Source: CAYRSS01 sp964426945
Lineage (GTDB): Bacteria > Planctomycetota > Phycisphaerae > UBA1845
Length of the DNA stretch: 20,525 nt
Assembly: GCA_964426945.1 (NCBI GenBank)
Contig: CAYRSS010000066.1
Span: forward strand, 1 to 20,525
Direction of reading: 5' to 3'
Shown here: positions 7,813-15,401 of the stretch, piece after piece
Layout: every line of letters starts with the position of its first letter
Position numbering within the stretch: the first letter of the stretch is position 1
Notes under the pieces: generated by a model
Databases searched by the model: none
The model's input: only the letters and a program-made list of their open reading frames with translations
Told to the model about the DNA's origin: nothing
Translations under genes and position numbers: made by a program

Positions 7813-9216
7813 TTGAGCCTGCCCTACTACCCGGTCAACGAGTTCGACCCCGCGATGAAGGGCATGGTCATCGGGGCGGTGGGCATCGTGCACGTCTTCC
7901 TCGCTCAGTTCGCCATCGGCGGCGGCATGCTGATGTGCTATATGCAGTGGCTCGCCTCCCGCCGCAACGTCGCAATCGCGCGGCGGTTCCTGGACAGCTT
8001 TTTCAGCCTGCTCGTGCTAATCAGCTTCGTGCTCGGCGCCCTCACCGGCGTGGGTATGTGGTTCACCACGATTCAGATCAGCCCGCGCACGATCGGCGTC
8101 ATGGTGGACGAGTTCCACTGGATCTGGGCCACGGAGTGGACGTTCTTCGCGCTCGAAGTGGTGGCGGGTTACACGTTCTACCGGTACGGCCGCCGATTGG
8201 CGGATCGCGATCGGATGACCCTGCTGGTGCTCTACTCGGTTGCGGCGTGGTTCAGCCTGTTCTGGATCAACGGGATCCTCTCGTGGCAGCTCACCCCCGG
8301 GGACTGGCCGTCCACGCGATCGGTGTGGGACGGGTTCTTCAATCCGACGTTCCTGCCCTCGCTGCTCTTCCGAACGATCACCTCGCTGACCATCGGCGCG
8401 CTGGTGGCCTGCGTCGTCGTCAACGCGATGGGCGGGGTATCCCCGGCGGACCGTCGGGCTCTGATTCGCCGGGTATCGCTGCTGCTGACGCCGATGGCCG
8501 CGATGCCGCTGCTGGGCTGGTGGTACTTCAGCGTCGTGCCGCCCGACTCGCGGGAGTGGGTCATGGGGGGCAGCGTGGCCATGACGCTGTTCTTCACCGC
8601 GGGCCTGGTCGCGTCGCTGCTTATCGGGTTGTACGCCATGATCGCGCTGGTCGGCCAGCGCCTCTACATCAACGGCGCCACGGCCACGCTCCTCTGTGCG
8701 CTGGCCTTCATCGCCACGGCCGGCGGTGAATTCGTCCGCGAGGGCGTGCGGAAGCCCTACACCATCCGCGAGACGCTTTATTCGAACTCGATCAGGCCCG
8801 ACGAGGTGGCCCAGCTTCGCCGACTAGGCAGTGTCGCCGCGGACCCCTACCCCTTGAACGATGAAGACGCCTATCCCACGCGGCAGCTAAGGCTGGGCGC
8901 GCGGGTCTACCGGTTCCAGTGCAGCGTGTGCCACACGCTGGAAGGAGCTAACGCGCTGGTCCACCTCGCCGGGACCTGGTCGATGGACCAGAAGCGGATG
9001 AACATCGCCAAGCTTCAGCACACGCGAACTTTCATGCCGCCGTTCGCGGGAACCGCCGAGGAAGTGGAGGCCGTGGCGCAGCTGATCACATGGGCCGCGG
9101 CAGGACGACCCGGATCGTGGCCCGAATACCACGACACTCGAACGCTGGAGATGATCGAGATGTGGCTCGACGAAGCGGGCACCGCTCCGGGCGAGGCGGT
9201 CGTTCTGACGCAATAG
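7813..9216 (+). CDS. cytochrome bd-oxidase-like subunit I fused to a cytochrome c domain
   Basis: This 467-residue membrane protein resembles CydA, the haem-bearing subunit of cytochrome bd oxidases. About nine hydrophobic segments span residues 18-303. His27 in IVHVFLAQF matches the CydA N-terminal haem ligand. FVLGALTGVGM (72-82) and TEWTFFALE (E108, E115) match the CydA helix with paired glutamates. At NPTFLPSLLFRT (177-188) the position of the low-spin haem b558 histidine is Phe186, and the GRQPW-type quinol motif is replaced by REGVRKPYTI (309-318). The C-terminal domain has a CSVCH haem c site (370-374) and a candidate axial Met408 in FMPPF. It therefore probably takes electrons through haem c rather than from quinol. 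TTG 7813-7815 is the likely start (GGAG 8 bases upstream). Confidence 0.8.
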   Translation: MSLPYYPVNEFDPAMKGMVIGAVGIVHVFLAQFAIGGGMLMCYMQWLASRRNVAIARRFLDSFFSLLVLISFVLGALTGVGMWFTTIQISPRTIGVMVDEFHWIWATEWTFFALEVVAGYTFYRYGRRLADRDRMTLLVLYSVAAWFSLFWINGILSWQLTPGDWPSTRSVWDGFFNPTFLPSLLFRTITSLTIGALVACVVVNAMGGVSPADRRALIRRVSLLLTPMAAMPLLGWWYFSVVPPDSREWVMGGSVAMTLFFTAGLVASLLIGLYAMIALVGQRLYINGATATLLCALAFIATAGGEFVREGVRKPYTIRETLYSNSIRPDEVAQLRRLGSVAADPYPLNDEDAYPTRQLRLGARVYRFQCSVCHTLEGANALVHLAGTWSMDQKRMNIAKLQHTRTFMPPFAGTAEEVEAVAQLITWAAAGRPGSWPEYHDTRTLEMIEMWLDEAGTAPGEAVVLTQ

Positions 9217-9256
9217 TCGGCGCCCTGATCGCGCCGCAGGAGACTCCCGCAAGCAC

Positions 9257-10426
9257 ATGGATCGGACGTTTCCCATCGGGTTTCCAGCCCCCACGGCGGT
9301 CTACCTCGTGCTCTACGTGGTGACGCTGGTCGTGCACGTCGTGTTCATGAACTACGTGCTCGCCGGGGCGGCATACCTGTTCGTGGCGGGCATCGGCCGG
9401 GGCAGGGACGGCCGCTCGGCCGCCGAAACGTCCGTCGTGGCGGACCTGCTCCGCGACTGGCTTCCCTTTGCCTTGGGGTTGGCGATCACGGGCGGCGTCG
9501 CCCCGCTGCTGTTTGTGCAGATCCTGTACAAAGCGAACTTCTACACGGCAAACCTCCTGCTGCTGCACCGTTGGATGGCGATCGTGCCGGTGCTGATTGT
9601 CGGCTTCTACCTGATGTACGTGATGAAGACGGACTGGTTTCTCCGCCGTGGCGTGCTCGTGCGACGCCTGGTGGCGCTGCTGGCGTTCGTGTGCGTGGCG
9701 TTTACCGGCTGGTCATGGGTGGAGAACCACCTGCTGAGTCTCGATGCGCGCGCCTGGCCCGTGATGTACGGCGAGCGCTCGATCTTCTATGCGCACCCCG
9801 TGCTCGTGCCCCGGCTGATGGTGCTGGCGTTCGGGGCGCTGCCGACCATGGCGGTACTCGTCGCCTGGCAGGCTTTGGCGAAGGGCCGGTGGCTGCTCGA
9901 AACCGCTGGTCCGCTGGCGAGGCGGCTGGCAGCGATCGCCGTCATCGGGATGGCCGGCGTCGCCGCAGGCTGCGTCTGGTACCTGTCCGCCGCCGATCCA
10001 CTCACCCGCCAGGTCCTCACGGGACGGCTGGTCGGTGGCTACCTTGTGCTGGGGCTGCTTGGAGTCGCCATGCAGATCGCCGCCTGGGCGCTGATCCTCC
10101 AGCGGAGGGCCCTGTCGCCCGCGCGGTTGGCCGCCGCGTCGATCGGGTTGGTGCTCACCATTCTCGGCATGACGGTGGTCCGCGAGGGGATCCGGCTGGC
10201 CCATCTGGACATTTCGCTGATCTACGGGCAGCATGAGGAGGCGTTACAGCGCGGGGGGTTCTGGATCTTCGCAGGCTTCATGGTGATCAACGCGGGGATG
10301 ATCGCCTGGGCGATTCGCATCGGTCGACGGGGTACGCCGGCTCCGGTGATCGCGGATGCGTCCGCTCCCGCGCCGGCGGATCGTCGAGACGCAGCAGTCG
10401 AATCCGACGGAGAGCAACTCGAATGA
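9257..10426 (+). CDS. second cytochrome bd-oxidase-like membrane subunit
   Basis: This 389-residue protein with about nine hydrophobic segments is encoded 40 bases after the haem c fusion and looks like its paralogue. His27 in LVVHVVFMNY and REGIR (309-313) fall at the same residue numbers as His27 and REGVR in the first subunit, and FALGLAITGG (71-80) matches FVLGALTGVG. Further conserved-looking histidines are H104 in LLHRWMAIVP and H180 in YAHPVLVPRL. There is no CxxCH motif. The tail (about 358-389) is Ala/Pro-rich and polar. It is probably the partner subunit of a two-subunit bd-like oxygen reductase, in the place CydB holds in classical enzymes. AGGAG lies 14 bases before the ATG, rather far. 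Its TGA overlaps the next gene's ATG. Confidence 0.7.
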   Translation: MDRTFPIGFPAPTAVYLVLYVVTLVVHVVFMNYVLAGAAYLFVAGIGRGRDGRSAAETSVVADLLRDWLPFALGLAITGGVAPLLFVQILYKANFYTANLLLLHRWMAIVPVLIVGFYLMYVMKTDWFLRRGVLVRRLVALLAFVCVAFTGWSWVENHLLSLDARAWPVMYGERSIFYAHPVLVPRLMVLAFGALPTMAVLVAWQALAKGRWLLETAGPLARRLAAIAVIGMAGVAAGCVWYLSAADPLTRQVLTGRLVGGYLVLGLLGVAMQIAAWALILQRRALSPARLAAASIGLVLTILGMTVVREGIRLAHLDISLIYGQHEEALQRGGFWIFAGFMVINAGMIAWAIRIGRRGTPAPVIADASAPAPADRRDAAVESDGEQLE

Positions 10427-10941
10427 GAAACCGCTATGGGATGGTGATGCTCGGCCTGGCCGTCGCTGCGGCCACGACCGGCTGCTCACAGACCCGGTCG
10501 GACAGCCCGGCCGATCGCCTGCGCGGCCAGATGGCTCCTGAGATCGCGCTCACCGCGCTCGATGGTGAAACGGTCCGGCTGTCGAGCTTCCGCGGCCGGC
10601 CCGCGATTGTCAGCTTCTTCGCGACGTGGTGAGGCCCCTGCCGTGCGGAGTTTCCGCACCTCAACGAGCTCTTGAAGGCCCACAAGGACGAGGGCCTGAT
10701 CGTGCTCGCGGTCGCCGCGGACGACGAGGAGACCACCGAGGCGGTCACCCGGTTCGCCCGGACGCTCAAGGCTGAGTTTCCTGTCCTGCTGCGCGGCGGC
10801 AAGGCCGGCGAGGCCTACGGCGTCGACGGATTCCCGATGACATTCCTGGTCGACCGGTCCGGGCGCATCAGCGGCCTGGTCAACGGGTACGCGCCGAAGG
10901 AACTCGACGAGGCCGTCGAGAAGCTGGTCCGCCGCCCCTGA
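10423..10941 (+). CDS. thioredoxin/TlpA-like lipoprotein selenoprotein with in-frame UGA (Sec70)
   Basis: Read through the TGA at 10630-10632, this is one 172-residue protein. A signal segment ends in a lipobox-like TTGC (Cys21). A TlpA/AhpC-type thioredoxin fold follows: MAPEIALTALDGETVRLSSF (37-56), then PAIVSFFATW and the active site U70-G-P-C73, then RAEFPHLNELLKAH, and the cis-proline region GFPMTFLVDRSG. The UGA occupies exactly the first cysteine of the universal W-C-x-x-C motif, the frame is open on both sides, and the downstream part is strongly thioredoxin-like, so selenocysteine is the best reading. The ATG overlaps the stop of the oxidase-like subunit (ATGA), so the gene belongs to that operon. 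A role as an extracytoplasmic thiol reductant for haem c attachment or oxidase assembly is inference. Alternatives are a TGC-to-TGA sequencing error or a nonsense mutation. Confidence 0.85.
10630..10663 (+). promoter_or_regulatory. candidate bacterial SECIS hairpin at the UGA codon
   Basis: The UGA forms the base of a hairpin. UGAG (10630-10633) can pair with CUCA (10660-10663). A 9-base bulge lies on the 5' side, then a perfect 7-bp stem GUGCGGA (10643-10649) with UCCGCAC (10653-10659), closed by the loop GUU (10650-10652). The loop starts 17 bases after the UGA and has G at its first position, which fits the published general geometry of bacterial SECIS elements (short upper stem, G among the first loop bases, about 16-37 bases from the UGA). 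Part of the stem is forced by the conserved codons for Ala-Glu-Phe-Pro. Confidence 0.65.
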
Positions 10942-10978
10942 CCTTCCGTCAATGCCGGGCAGGGCAAGCGCCGACGGC

Positions 10979-13024
10979 TCATCCGGCGTTCAACCAGGTC
11001 TCGAAGGCCTCGAAAGCGTAGGGCCGTCCGAGGAACTCTTCGACGAGTTCCGCAGCCGGCGCCGATCCGCCCGGTGCGAGAATGGCGTCGCGGTAGCGGC
11101 GGGTCTGCTTCGGGTTCATCAGGCCGTGCTCCGCGAACACGGTAAACAGGTCCTTCGAGATCACCTTCGACCAGAGGTACGTGTAGTACATCGCCGAGTA
11201 CCCGTCGAGGTGAGTGAAATTGCACTGGAAGTGCGTGTCAGGCAGATAGGGCCACGGCGAGTACTCGGCGAGCAGTTCCTGCATGACTACCGTCGTGTCG
11301 AGTGTCTGCGGATCGCGCGAGTAGTAGTTGAGCGATAGCGCCGCGAGGAAGACCTGCCTGGCCGTCCAGACTCCGCGGCCGAAGTCTGACGCCGCCTTGA
11401 GGCGCCCGACGAGCTCCGCTGGAATCGGTTCGCCCGACTCCGGATCCCGTGCGAAAACTTGCAGCGTCTCGACGTCCCAGCACCACTCCTCGAGCATCTG
11501 CGACGGCGCCTCGACGAAGTCATGTTCGGTGGTGATGCCGCTGTTGGACACCCACTGGCCGTGACCGCCGATGATCGCGTGCAGCAGGTGGCCGAACTCG
11601 TGGAAAAACACGATGACCTCGCCGTGATCCATCAGCGCCAGGCCGTTCGGACTTTTCGCGGGGTTGGGGAAGTTGCAGACTAGCACCGCTTGCGGCAGCC
11701 GCCGGCCGGCGACGCCCTGCCGATAGCCGAAGCACGCCGCGTGGCCGTACTTGTCCGCCCGCGGATGCAGGTCGAGGTAGAACCGGCCGAGCAGCCGACC
11801 CTCCTGGAGCACGTCATAAGCCTCGACCTCCGGATGCCAGAGGGCGAGCCCGCTCACCTTTCGATACTCGACTCCAAACATCTTCGACGTCAGATCGAAG
11901 AGCCCCTGCTGCACCTGCGGGAAGTTGAAGTAGCGCCGGGCTTCCTGCGGGTCGAACGAGAACTGCTCGATCTTGACCAGGTTTTCATAGTAGCTCCGCT
12001 CGAAGTCCTCCACCCGCTTGGCACCCGGGAAGTCGACGAGCTTGCGCGTCAGCAGGATTTCCAGATCGCGCTCCGCCGGGCCGGCGGCGGCCTGATCCAG
12101 GCGATCGATGAACTGCTGCACGTTGGCCGCCGAGCCGATCATCTTGTCCTCGGTTACGTAGTCGGCCCAGTGGGCGTAGCCGAGCAGCGTCGCGAGTTCG
12201 TGGCGCCGGCTGATCAGTCGGCCGAGTGTGTCTATGTTGGCGGGGTAACCGCGGTTCATGTACTCGCGGTAAAGCTTTTCGCGGGCGGCGCCGCTGCGTG
12301 CGTAGGTCATGAAGGGGAAGTAGTCGGGGTACTGCGTGGTGACGGCGATGCGGCCGTCGGCGCCGGGCTGGTGCTGGGCAATCCAGTCCGCTGGCAGCCC
12401 GTCGAGTTCGGCGGGCGAATCGAAGTAGACGGTCCGGACGTCGGTCGCGATGTTCTTCTGGAACTCCTGGCCGATTCGGGCGATCTCGGCGGTCAGCTCG
12501 CGAATGCGGTTGCGATCCTCGTCGGAACGATCGACGCCGGCCCTGCGGAAGTCCCGAAGGGTCTTCTCGACGAAGAACCGCGTCGGCGCGTCGGCGCTCG
12601 ACAGGTCGACCGCCGCCACCGCATCGTAGAGCCCGCGATCAAGGTTGATCTCCGTCATCTTGGCTACGGCAGCCTCGTGACCACGGCGGGCGGTCTCCCG
12701 TACCGCGGCGTCGGGGTGCGTCATCGAGAACAACTCGGATTCAGAAGCCGCGGCCTCCAGGTGCATGAGCATCGCGTTGAACGGCTCGAGCGTGTTTTCG
12801 ATGGTGCGCGGGGCGGGCGCATCCAGAACGCGTCTCCTGCAGCTGTCCACCCAGAAAAGGTGTTCCGCCGTCGTGTTGTCGAACCGGGCGGCGCTGCGGT
12901 CGAGCGGCGTGGCCGCGAGGGCCCACACCCCTTGCCCCGTTGGCGACGTGGCCGGGCGCGAGGCGCAACCCAGAAGCGTGGCTGCGGCACCACAGGCGAC
13001 AATAGAAATGATCAGGCGATTCAT
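10979..13024 (-). CDS. M3 family (thimet oligopeptidase / Dcp-like) zinc metallopeptidase, lipoprotein
   Basis: This 681-residue peptidase belongs to the M3 family, which cleaves short peptides. The zinc site is clear: HEFGH at 475-479 (ligands H475 and H479, catalytic E476) and the third ligand E505 in DFVEAPSQMLEEW. The N-terminus is a signal with lipobox LLGC (Cys20), so the enzyme is probably anchored outside the cytoplasm, unlike many cytosolic M3 enzymes. The large helical N-terminal region (about 50-350) precedes the catalytic part, as in the family, and the length is normal. AAGGAG sits 6 bases before the ATG at 13022-13024, fixing the start. The gene converges on the selenoprotein gene with a 37-base gap and follows the CPBP protease gene on the same strand after 93 bases. 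Confidence 0.93.
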   Translation of the reverse strand: MNRLIISIVACGAAATLLGCASRPATSPTGQGVWALAATPLDRSAARFDNTTAEHLFWVDSCRRRVLDAPAPRTIENTLEPFNAMLMHLEAAASESELFSMTHPDAAVRETARRGHEAAVAKMTEINLDRGLYDAVAAVDLSSADAPTRFFVEKTLRDFRRAGVDRSDEDRNRIRELTAEIARIGQEFQKNIATDVRTVYFDSPAELDGLPADWIAQHQPGADGRIAVTTQYPDYFPFMTYARSGAAREKLYREYMNRGYPANIDTLGRLISRRHELATLLGYAHWADYVTEDKMIGSAANVQQFIDRLDQAAAGPAERDLEILLTRKLVDFPGAKRVEDFERSYYENLVKIEQFSFDPQEARRYFNFPQVQQGLFDLTSKMFGVEYRKVSGLALWHPEVEAYDVLQEGRLLGRFYLDLHPRADKYGHAACFGYRQGVAGRRLPQAVLVCNFPNPAKSPNGLALMDHGEVIVFFHEFGHLLHAIIGGHGQWVSNSGITTEHDFVEAPSQMLEEWCWDVETLQVFARDPESGEPIPAELVGRLKAASDFGRGVWTARQVFLAALSLNYYSRDPQTLDTTVVMQELLAEYSPWPYLPDTHFQCNFTHLDGYSAMYYTYLWSKVISKDLFTVFAEHGLMNPKQTRRYRDAILAPGGSAPAAELVEEFLGRPYAFEAFETWLNAG

Positions 13025-13065
13025 GATCGACTCCTTCCCAGGTTCCTCAAGGCTCGGCAGACCGT

Positions 13066-13095
13066 ACCGTAGTCGCCCGGGGGCGTGTGCGTCAA
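13066..13095 (-). promoter_or_regulatory. weak candidate promoter for the M3 peptidase gene
   Basis: On the minus strand TTGACG (13095-13090) is followed after 18 bases by TACGGT (13071-13066), about 42 bases before the ATG. The -35 is good (5/6), the -10 poor. It lies in the 93-base gap after the CPBP gene. Confidence 0.25.
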
Positions 13096-13117
13096 CGCCG
13101 TGCCGGCGGCGACCCGG

Positions 13118-14050
13118 TCAGCCGCCGGTGGAGGGCCAGATCATGTTCCAGAGCAGCGTCTTGCCGTTGAAGATCGCATGCACAAGGAACGGTGCGAGCA
13201 TCGCCCCGGTCCGCTCGTAGCTGGCTCCCATCAGCACGCTCAGCAGGAAGAGGGCCGGGAACGCGTGCACCTGGGCATGGACCAGCGCGAAACAGGCTGA
13301 CGCGAACAGCACCGCGATCCAACGCGAGGCAAGCATGGTGCTCAACTGAGTCTGCAGCAGCCCGCGGAAGAAGACTTCCTCTCCCAGCGGCGCGATCAGG
13401 CCGGCGCCGACGTACAGCGAGGCCACCACCGCGGCACTCTGGCCCGGCGTCAGCAGAAGCTGGATTGTCGTATGCGGATCGGGCTGGTAGTCGGGCTGGA
13501 GCGCACGCAGGATGAGCAGCGTAGAAGCATGCGTCAGGTAACACAGGGGCAGCGAGGCGATCCCGACCGCTACGCCGAGCATCGCTGACCGCCAGCGTGG
13601 TCCCCGGCCGAAAATGAACGCGGCAAGCCCGCCGTCAAATGCCCGTGCCGCGACGATCAGCCCGACCATCGTGCCCACCAGCTTGGCGATGGAATCCAGC
13701 AGGGAAGTCCGGGCGAGATCCTCCGCGGAACGGGCCTCCTCGGCCGTCGAGGGCGGCGCATTCGAGAACATGAGGGCCAGCGCCGAAGCGGCAAGAATGT
13801 AAGCGCCGGCGGTGATGAATACTCCCTCTGGCCCCAACCGACTCGTCCGGGTCGGAGCGAGTTCGAGAGGATCGCGCCGCACGTAGACCAGCCAGTGTAG
13901 GGCAAAAAGTCCTGCGATGCCCAGACCGACGGCGCCGATGATAGCATCGAGCCAGGCGGCGACGCCGACGTCGTCGGAAGCGGCGGCCTGTTGGGGCAGC
14001 GCCAGCGCGGCCAGCCGAACGGCTCCGGACATCGCAAGCAAGAGAGGCAT
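13118..14050 (-). CDS. CPBP family intramembrane metalloprotease
   Basis: This 310-residue integral membrane protein carries the CPBP (Rce1/Abi) motifs: E224-E225 and R229 in LGEEVFFRGLLQ, His258 in FALVHAQVH, and His291/Asn295 in LVHAIFN. These residues form the active site of this glutamate-type intramembrane protease family. It has about eight hydrophobic segments, including 33-56, 77-95, 118-136, 155-182, 205-222 and 244-258. The substrate is unknown. I chose the ATG at 14048-14050, because the only upstream candidate is a TTG at 14086 inside trpC; no good Shine-Dalgarno sequence is visible for either. The start lies one base from the divergent trpC start, so its promoter must overlap trpC coding sequence. 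Confidence 0.85.
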   Translation of the reverse strand: MPLLLAMSGAVRLAALALPQQAAASDDVGVAAWLDAIIGAVGLGIAGLFALHWLVYVRRDPLELAPTRTSRLGPEGVFITAGAYILAASALALMFSNAPPSTAEEARSAEDLARTSLLDSIAKLVGTMVGLIVAARAFDGGLAAFIFGRGPRWRSAMLGVAVGIASLPLCYLTHASTLLILRALQPDYQPDPHTTIQLLLTPGQSAAVVASLYVGAGLIAPLGEEVFFRGLLQTQLSTMLASRWIAVLFASACFALVHAQVHAFPALFLLSVLMGASYERTGAMLAPFLVHAIFNGKTLLWNMIWPSTGG

Positions 14051-14051
14051 C

Positions 14052-14912
14052 GTGCGGACTATATTGGACGAAATCGTCGAGACCAAGCGGGCCGAGATTC
14101 GACACGCCGCCGAGCGGATGCCGATCGAGCAGCTGCGGGAACTCGTCGCGGCCGCGCCGACGCCACGCGAGTTCGCAGCCGCGGTCTGGGGGCGCGCCGA
14201 GGACGGCGTCCGCGCGATCGCTGAAATGAAGCGGAAGTCCCCATCCGCCGGCCTGTTGCGCGATCCGTACGATCCAGCCGAGCTGGCGCGCGGCTACCAC
14301 CGTCACGGCGCGGCCGCGCTGAGCGTCCTGACGGACGCGAACTACTTCGGAGGCGAACTGTCCCACCTCGCGCTCGCGCGCGGGGCGTGCCCGCTGCCCG
14401 TCCTCCGCAAAGAGTTCATCATCGACGCCTACCAGGTGTACGAGGCGCGGGCTGGCGGCGCCGACGCGGTGCTGCTCATCGCTGAAGTGCTCGACGGCGG
14501 ACAGATCGCCGAGTGGGTGGAGCTCGCGCGTTCGCTGGGGATGGCCGCCCTCGTCGAGGTTCACGACGAGTCGAACCTGACGACGGTTCTCGACCGCCTG
14601 GGACCGCCGGACCGAGACGGCTACCTACTCGGCATCAACAACCGCGACCTGCGCCTTCAGCGAACTGACCTGGCCACGTCAGAGCGGCTCTCCCGCCTGC
14701 TGCCCAAGGGATGCCCGTTCGTCTCGGAAAGCGGCATCCGCACCCCCGCCGACGTTGAGCGCGTCCGGCACGCCGGCGGCTGCGCGATTCTGGTCGGGGA
14801 GTCGCTGTTGAAGGCCGGGAGTCCGGGCGAGAAGCTGGCAGAACTGCTCAAGCGCGGCGAGAGGTCACCGCCGCCCGCCGGGGGAGGGATCACTCCGCCG
14901 GTTCGATCGTGA
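14052..14912 (+). CDS. trpC: indole-3-glycerol-phosphate synthase (TrpC)
   Basis: TrpC closes the indole ring, turning 1-(2-carboxyphenylamino)-1-deoxyribulose 5-phosphate into indole-3-glycerol phosphate with loss of CO2, in cytoplasmic tryptophan synthesis. From GTG 14052-14054 it is 286 residues, slightly longer than usual because of a Pro/Gly-rich tail (about 270-286). Signature motifs along the (beta/alpha)8 barrel are AEMKRKSPSAG (58-68, with Lys60), SVLTD (91-95), LPVLRKEFIIDAYQVYEAR (115-133, Lys120), LVEVHDE, LLGINNRDL (192-200), SESGI and AILVGESLL. GAGAGG lies 4 bases before the GTG. It stands alone without other trp genes, is head-to-head with the CPBP protease gene, and overlaps clpS tail-to-tail by 23 bases. 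Confidence 0.95.
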   Translation: MRTILDEIVETKRAEIRHAAERMPIEQLRELVAAAPTPREFAAAVWGRAEDGVRAIAEMKRKSPSAGLLRDPYDPAELARGYHRHGAAALSVLTDANYFGGELSHLALARGACPLPVLRKEFIIDAYQVYEARAGGADAVLLIAEVLDGGQIAEWVELARSLGMAALVEVHDESNLTTVLDRLGPPDRDGYLLGINNRDLRLQRTDLATSERLSRLLPKGCPFVSESGIRTPADVERVRHAGGCAILVGESLLKAGSPGEKLAELLKRGERSPPPAGGGITPPVRS

Positions 14913-15240
14913 CGGTCAGCGAGACTGAGGTGAACTGCTCCTGGTAGAGTTCGGCCCGCTCCTTGTGGGTCACCAGCAGGAGCGCGAGGCCGGTCTCGTG
15001 GGCTTCCATGGTGCACTCCACCGCCCGTTCCATTACCAACGGCGTCAGCCGGACGATCGACAGGACGACGTGCTCCATCGTGTTGACGTCGTCGTTGTGG
15101 AGCAGGACGCGGTAGGGCGGCAGTTGCTGGGGCTTTCGGGCCGGAGGGGCCGGGCGACGCTCGATTTTTTCCAGCGTAGCCACATGGCCTTGGCTGCCCA
15201 TGGACTGCGATTCCGATCCTTCCACCTGCTGGTCGCTCAT
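14890..15240 (-). CDS. clpS: ATP-dependent Clp protease adaptor ClpS
   Basis: ClpS binds proteins with N-degrons and delivers them to ClpAP or ClpCP for degradation. This 116-residue protein has a long polar N-terminal tail (about 1-40), as expected for the part that enters the unfoldase, then the core YRVLLHNDDVNTMEHVV (43-59). The degron-pocket residues are present by comparison with E. coli: N49-D50-D51, Met55 and His81 in MEAHETG. The C-terminal half VTHKERAELYQEQF matches the family helix and strand. AGGAG lies 6 bases before the ATG at 15238-15240. No clpA gene is adjacent. Its 3' end overlaps trpC by 23 bases in the opposite direction, which allows antisense interference between the two messages. 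Confidence 0.9.
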   Translation of the reverse strand: MSDQQVEGSESQSMGSQGHVATLEKIERRPAPPARKPQQLPPYRVLLHNDDVNTMEHVVLSIVRLTPLVMERAVECTMEAHETGLALLLVTHKERAELYQEQFTSVSLTVTIEPAE

Positions 15241-15288
15241 GGAAAGCTCCTACGGCTGCTGGGCCCGCAAGTTCTGACGCCACCCGGA

Positions 15289-15317
15289 ATTGTATCGGCC
15301 GGCCGACCGCTTGCCAA
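15289..15317 (-). promoter_or_regulatory. sigma70-type promoter for clpS
   Basis: On the minus strand TTGGCA (15317-15312), a 17-base spacer and TACAAT (15294-15289) give 5/6 matches to both consensus boxes at ideal spacing. Transcription would begin near 15282, about 42 bases before the clpS ATG, leaving room for its AGGAG site. Confidence 0.6.
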
Positions 15318-15364
15318 CGATTTCCTCCTCCGCAAAAGTGCCGCGGATGCGCCGCCTTCGGTCC

Positions 15365-15392
15365 TTGACCGGCCGACCGGGTCGATTAGGAT
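15365..15392 (+). promoter_or_regulatory. candidate promoter for the exported-protein gene at 15402
   Basis: TTGACC (15365-15370), a 16-base spacer and TAGGAT (15387-15392) lie just before the ATG at 15402. The expected start of transcription (about 15399) would leave an almost leaderless message, which agrees with the lack of a good Shine-Dalgarno sequence. Confidence 0.45.
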
Positions 15393-15401
15393 AGCCGGGC
15401 T

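Noticed and set aside
7758..8729. Plus-strand frame starting at the ATG 7758
   Set aside because: It is a shifted, Arg-rich shadow of the oxidase-like subunit frame.
10423..10632. A complete 69-residue protein ending at TGA, with a separate gene from 10672
   Set aside because: The break falls in the middle of a thioredoxin active site and both halves are in the same frame; a single recoded gene explains it better.
11690..13072. Long plus-strand frame of 460 codons
   Set aside because: It lies opposite the M3 peptidase, whose zinc motif and signal are clear; the frame is a GC-rich antisense shadow without recognisable motifs.
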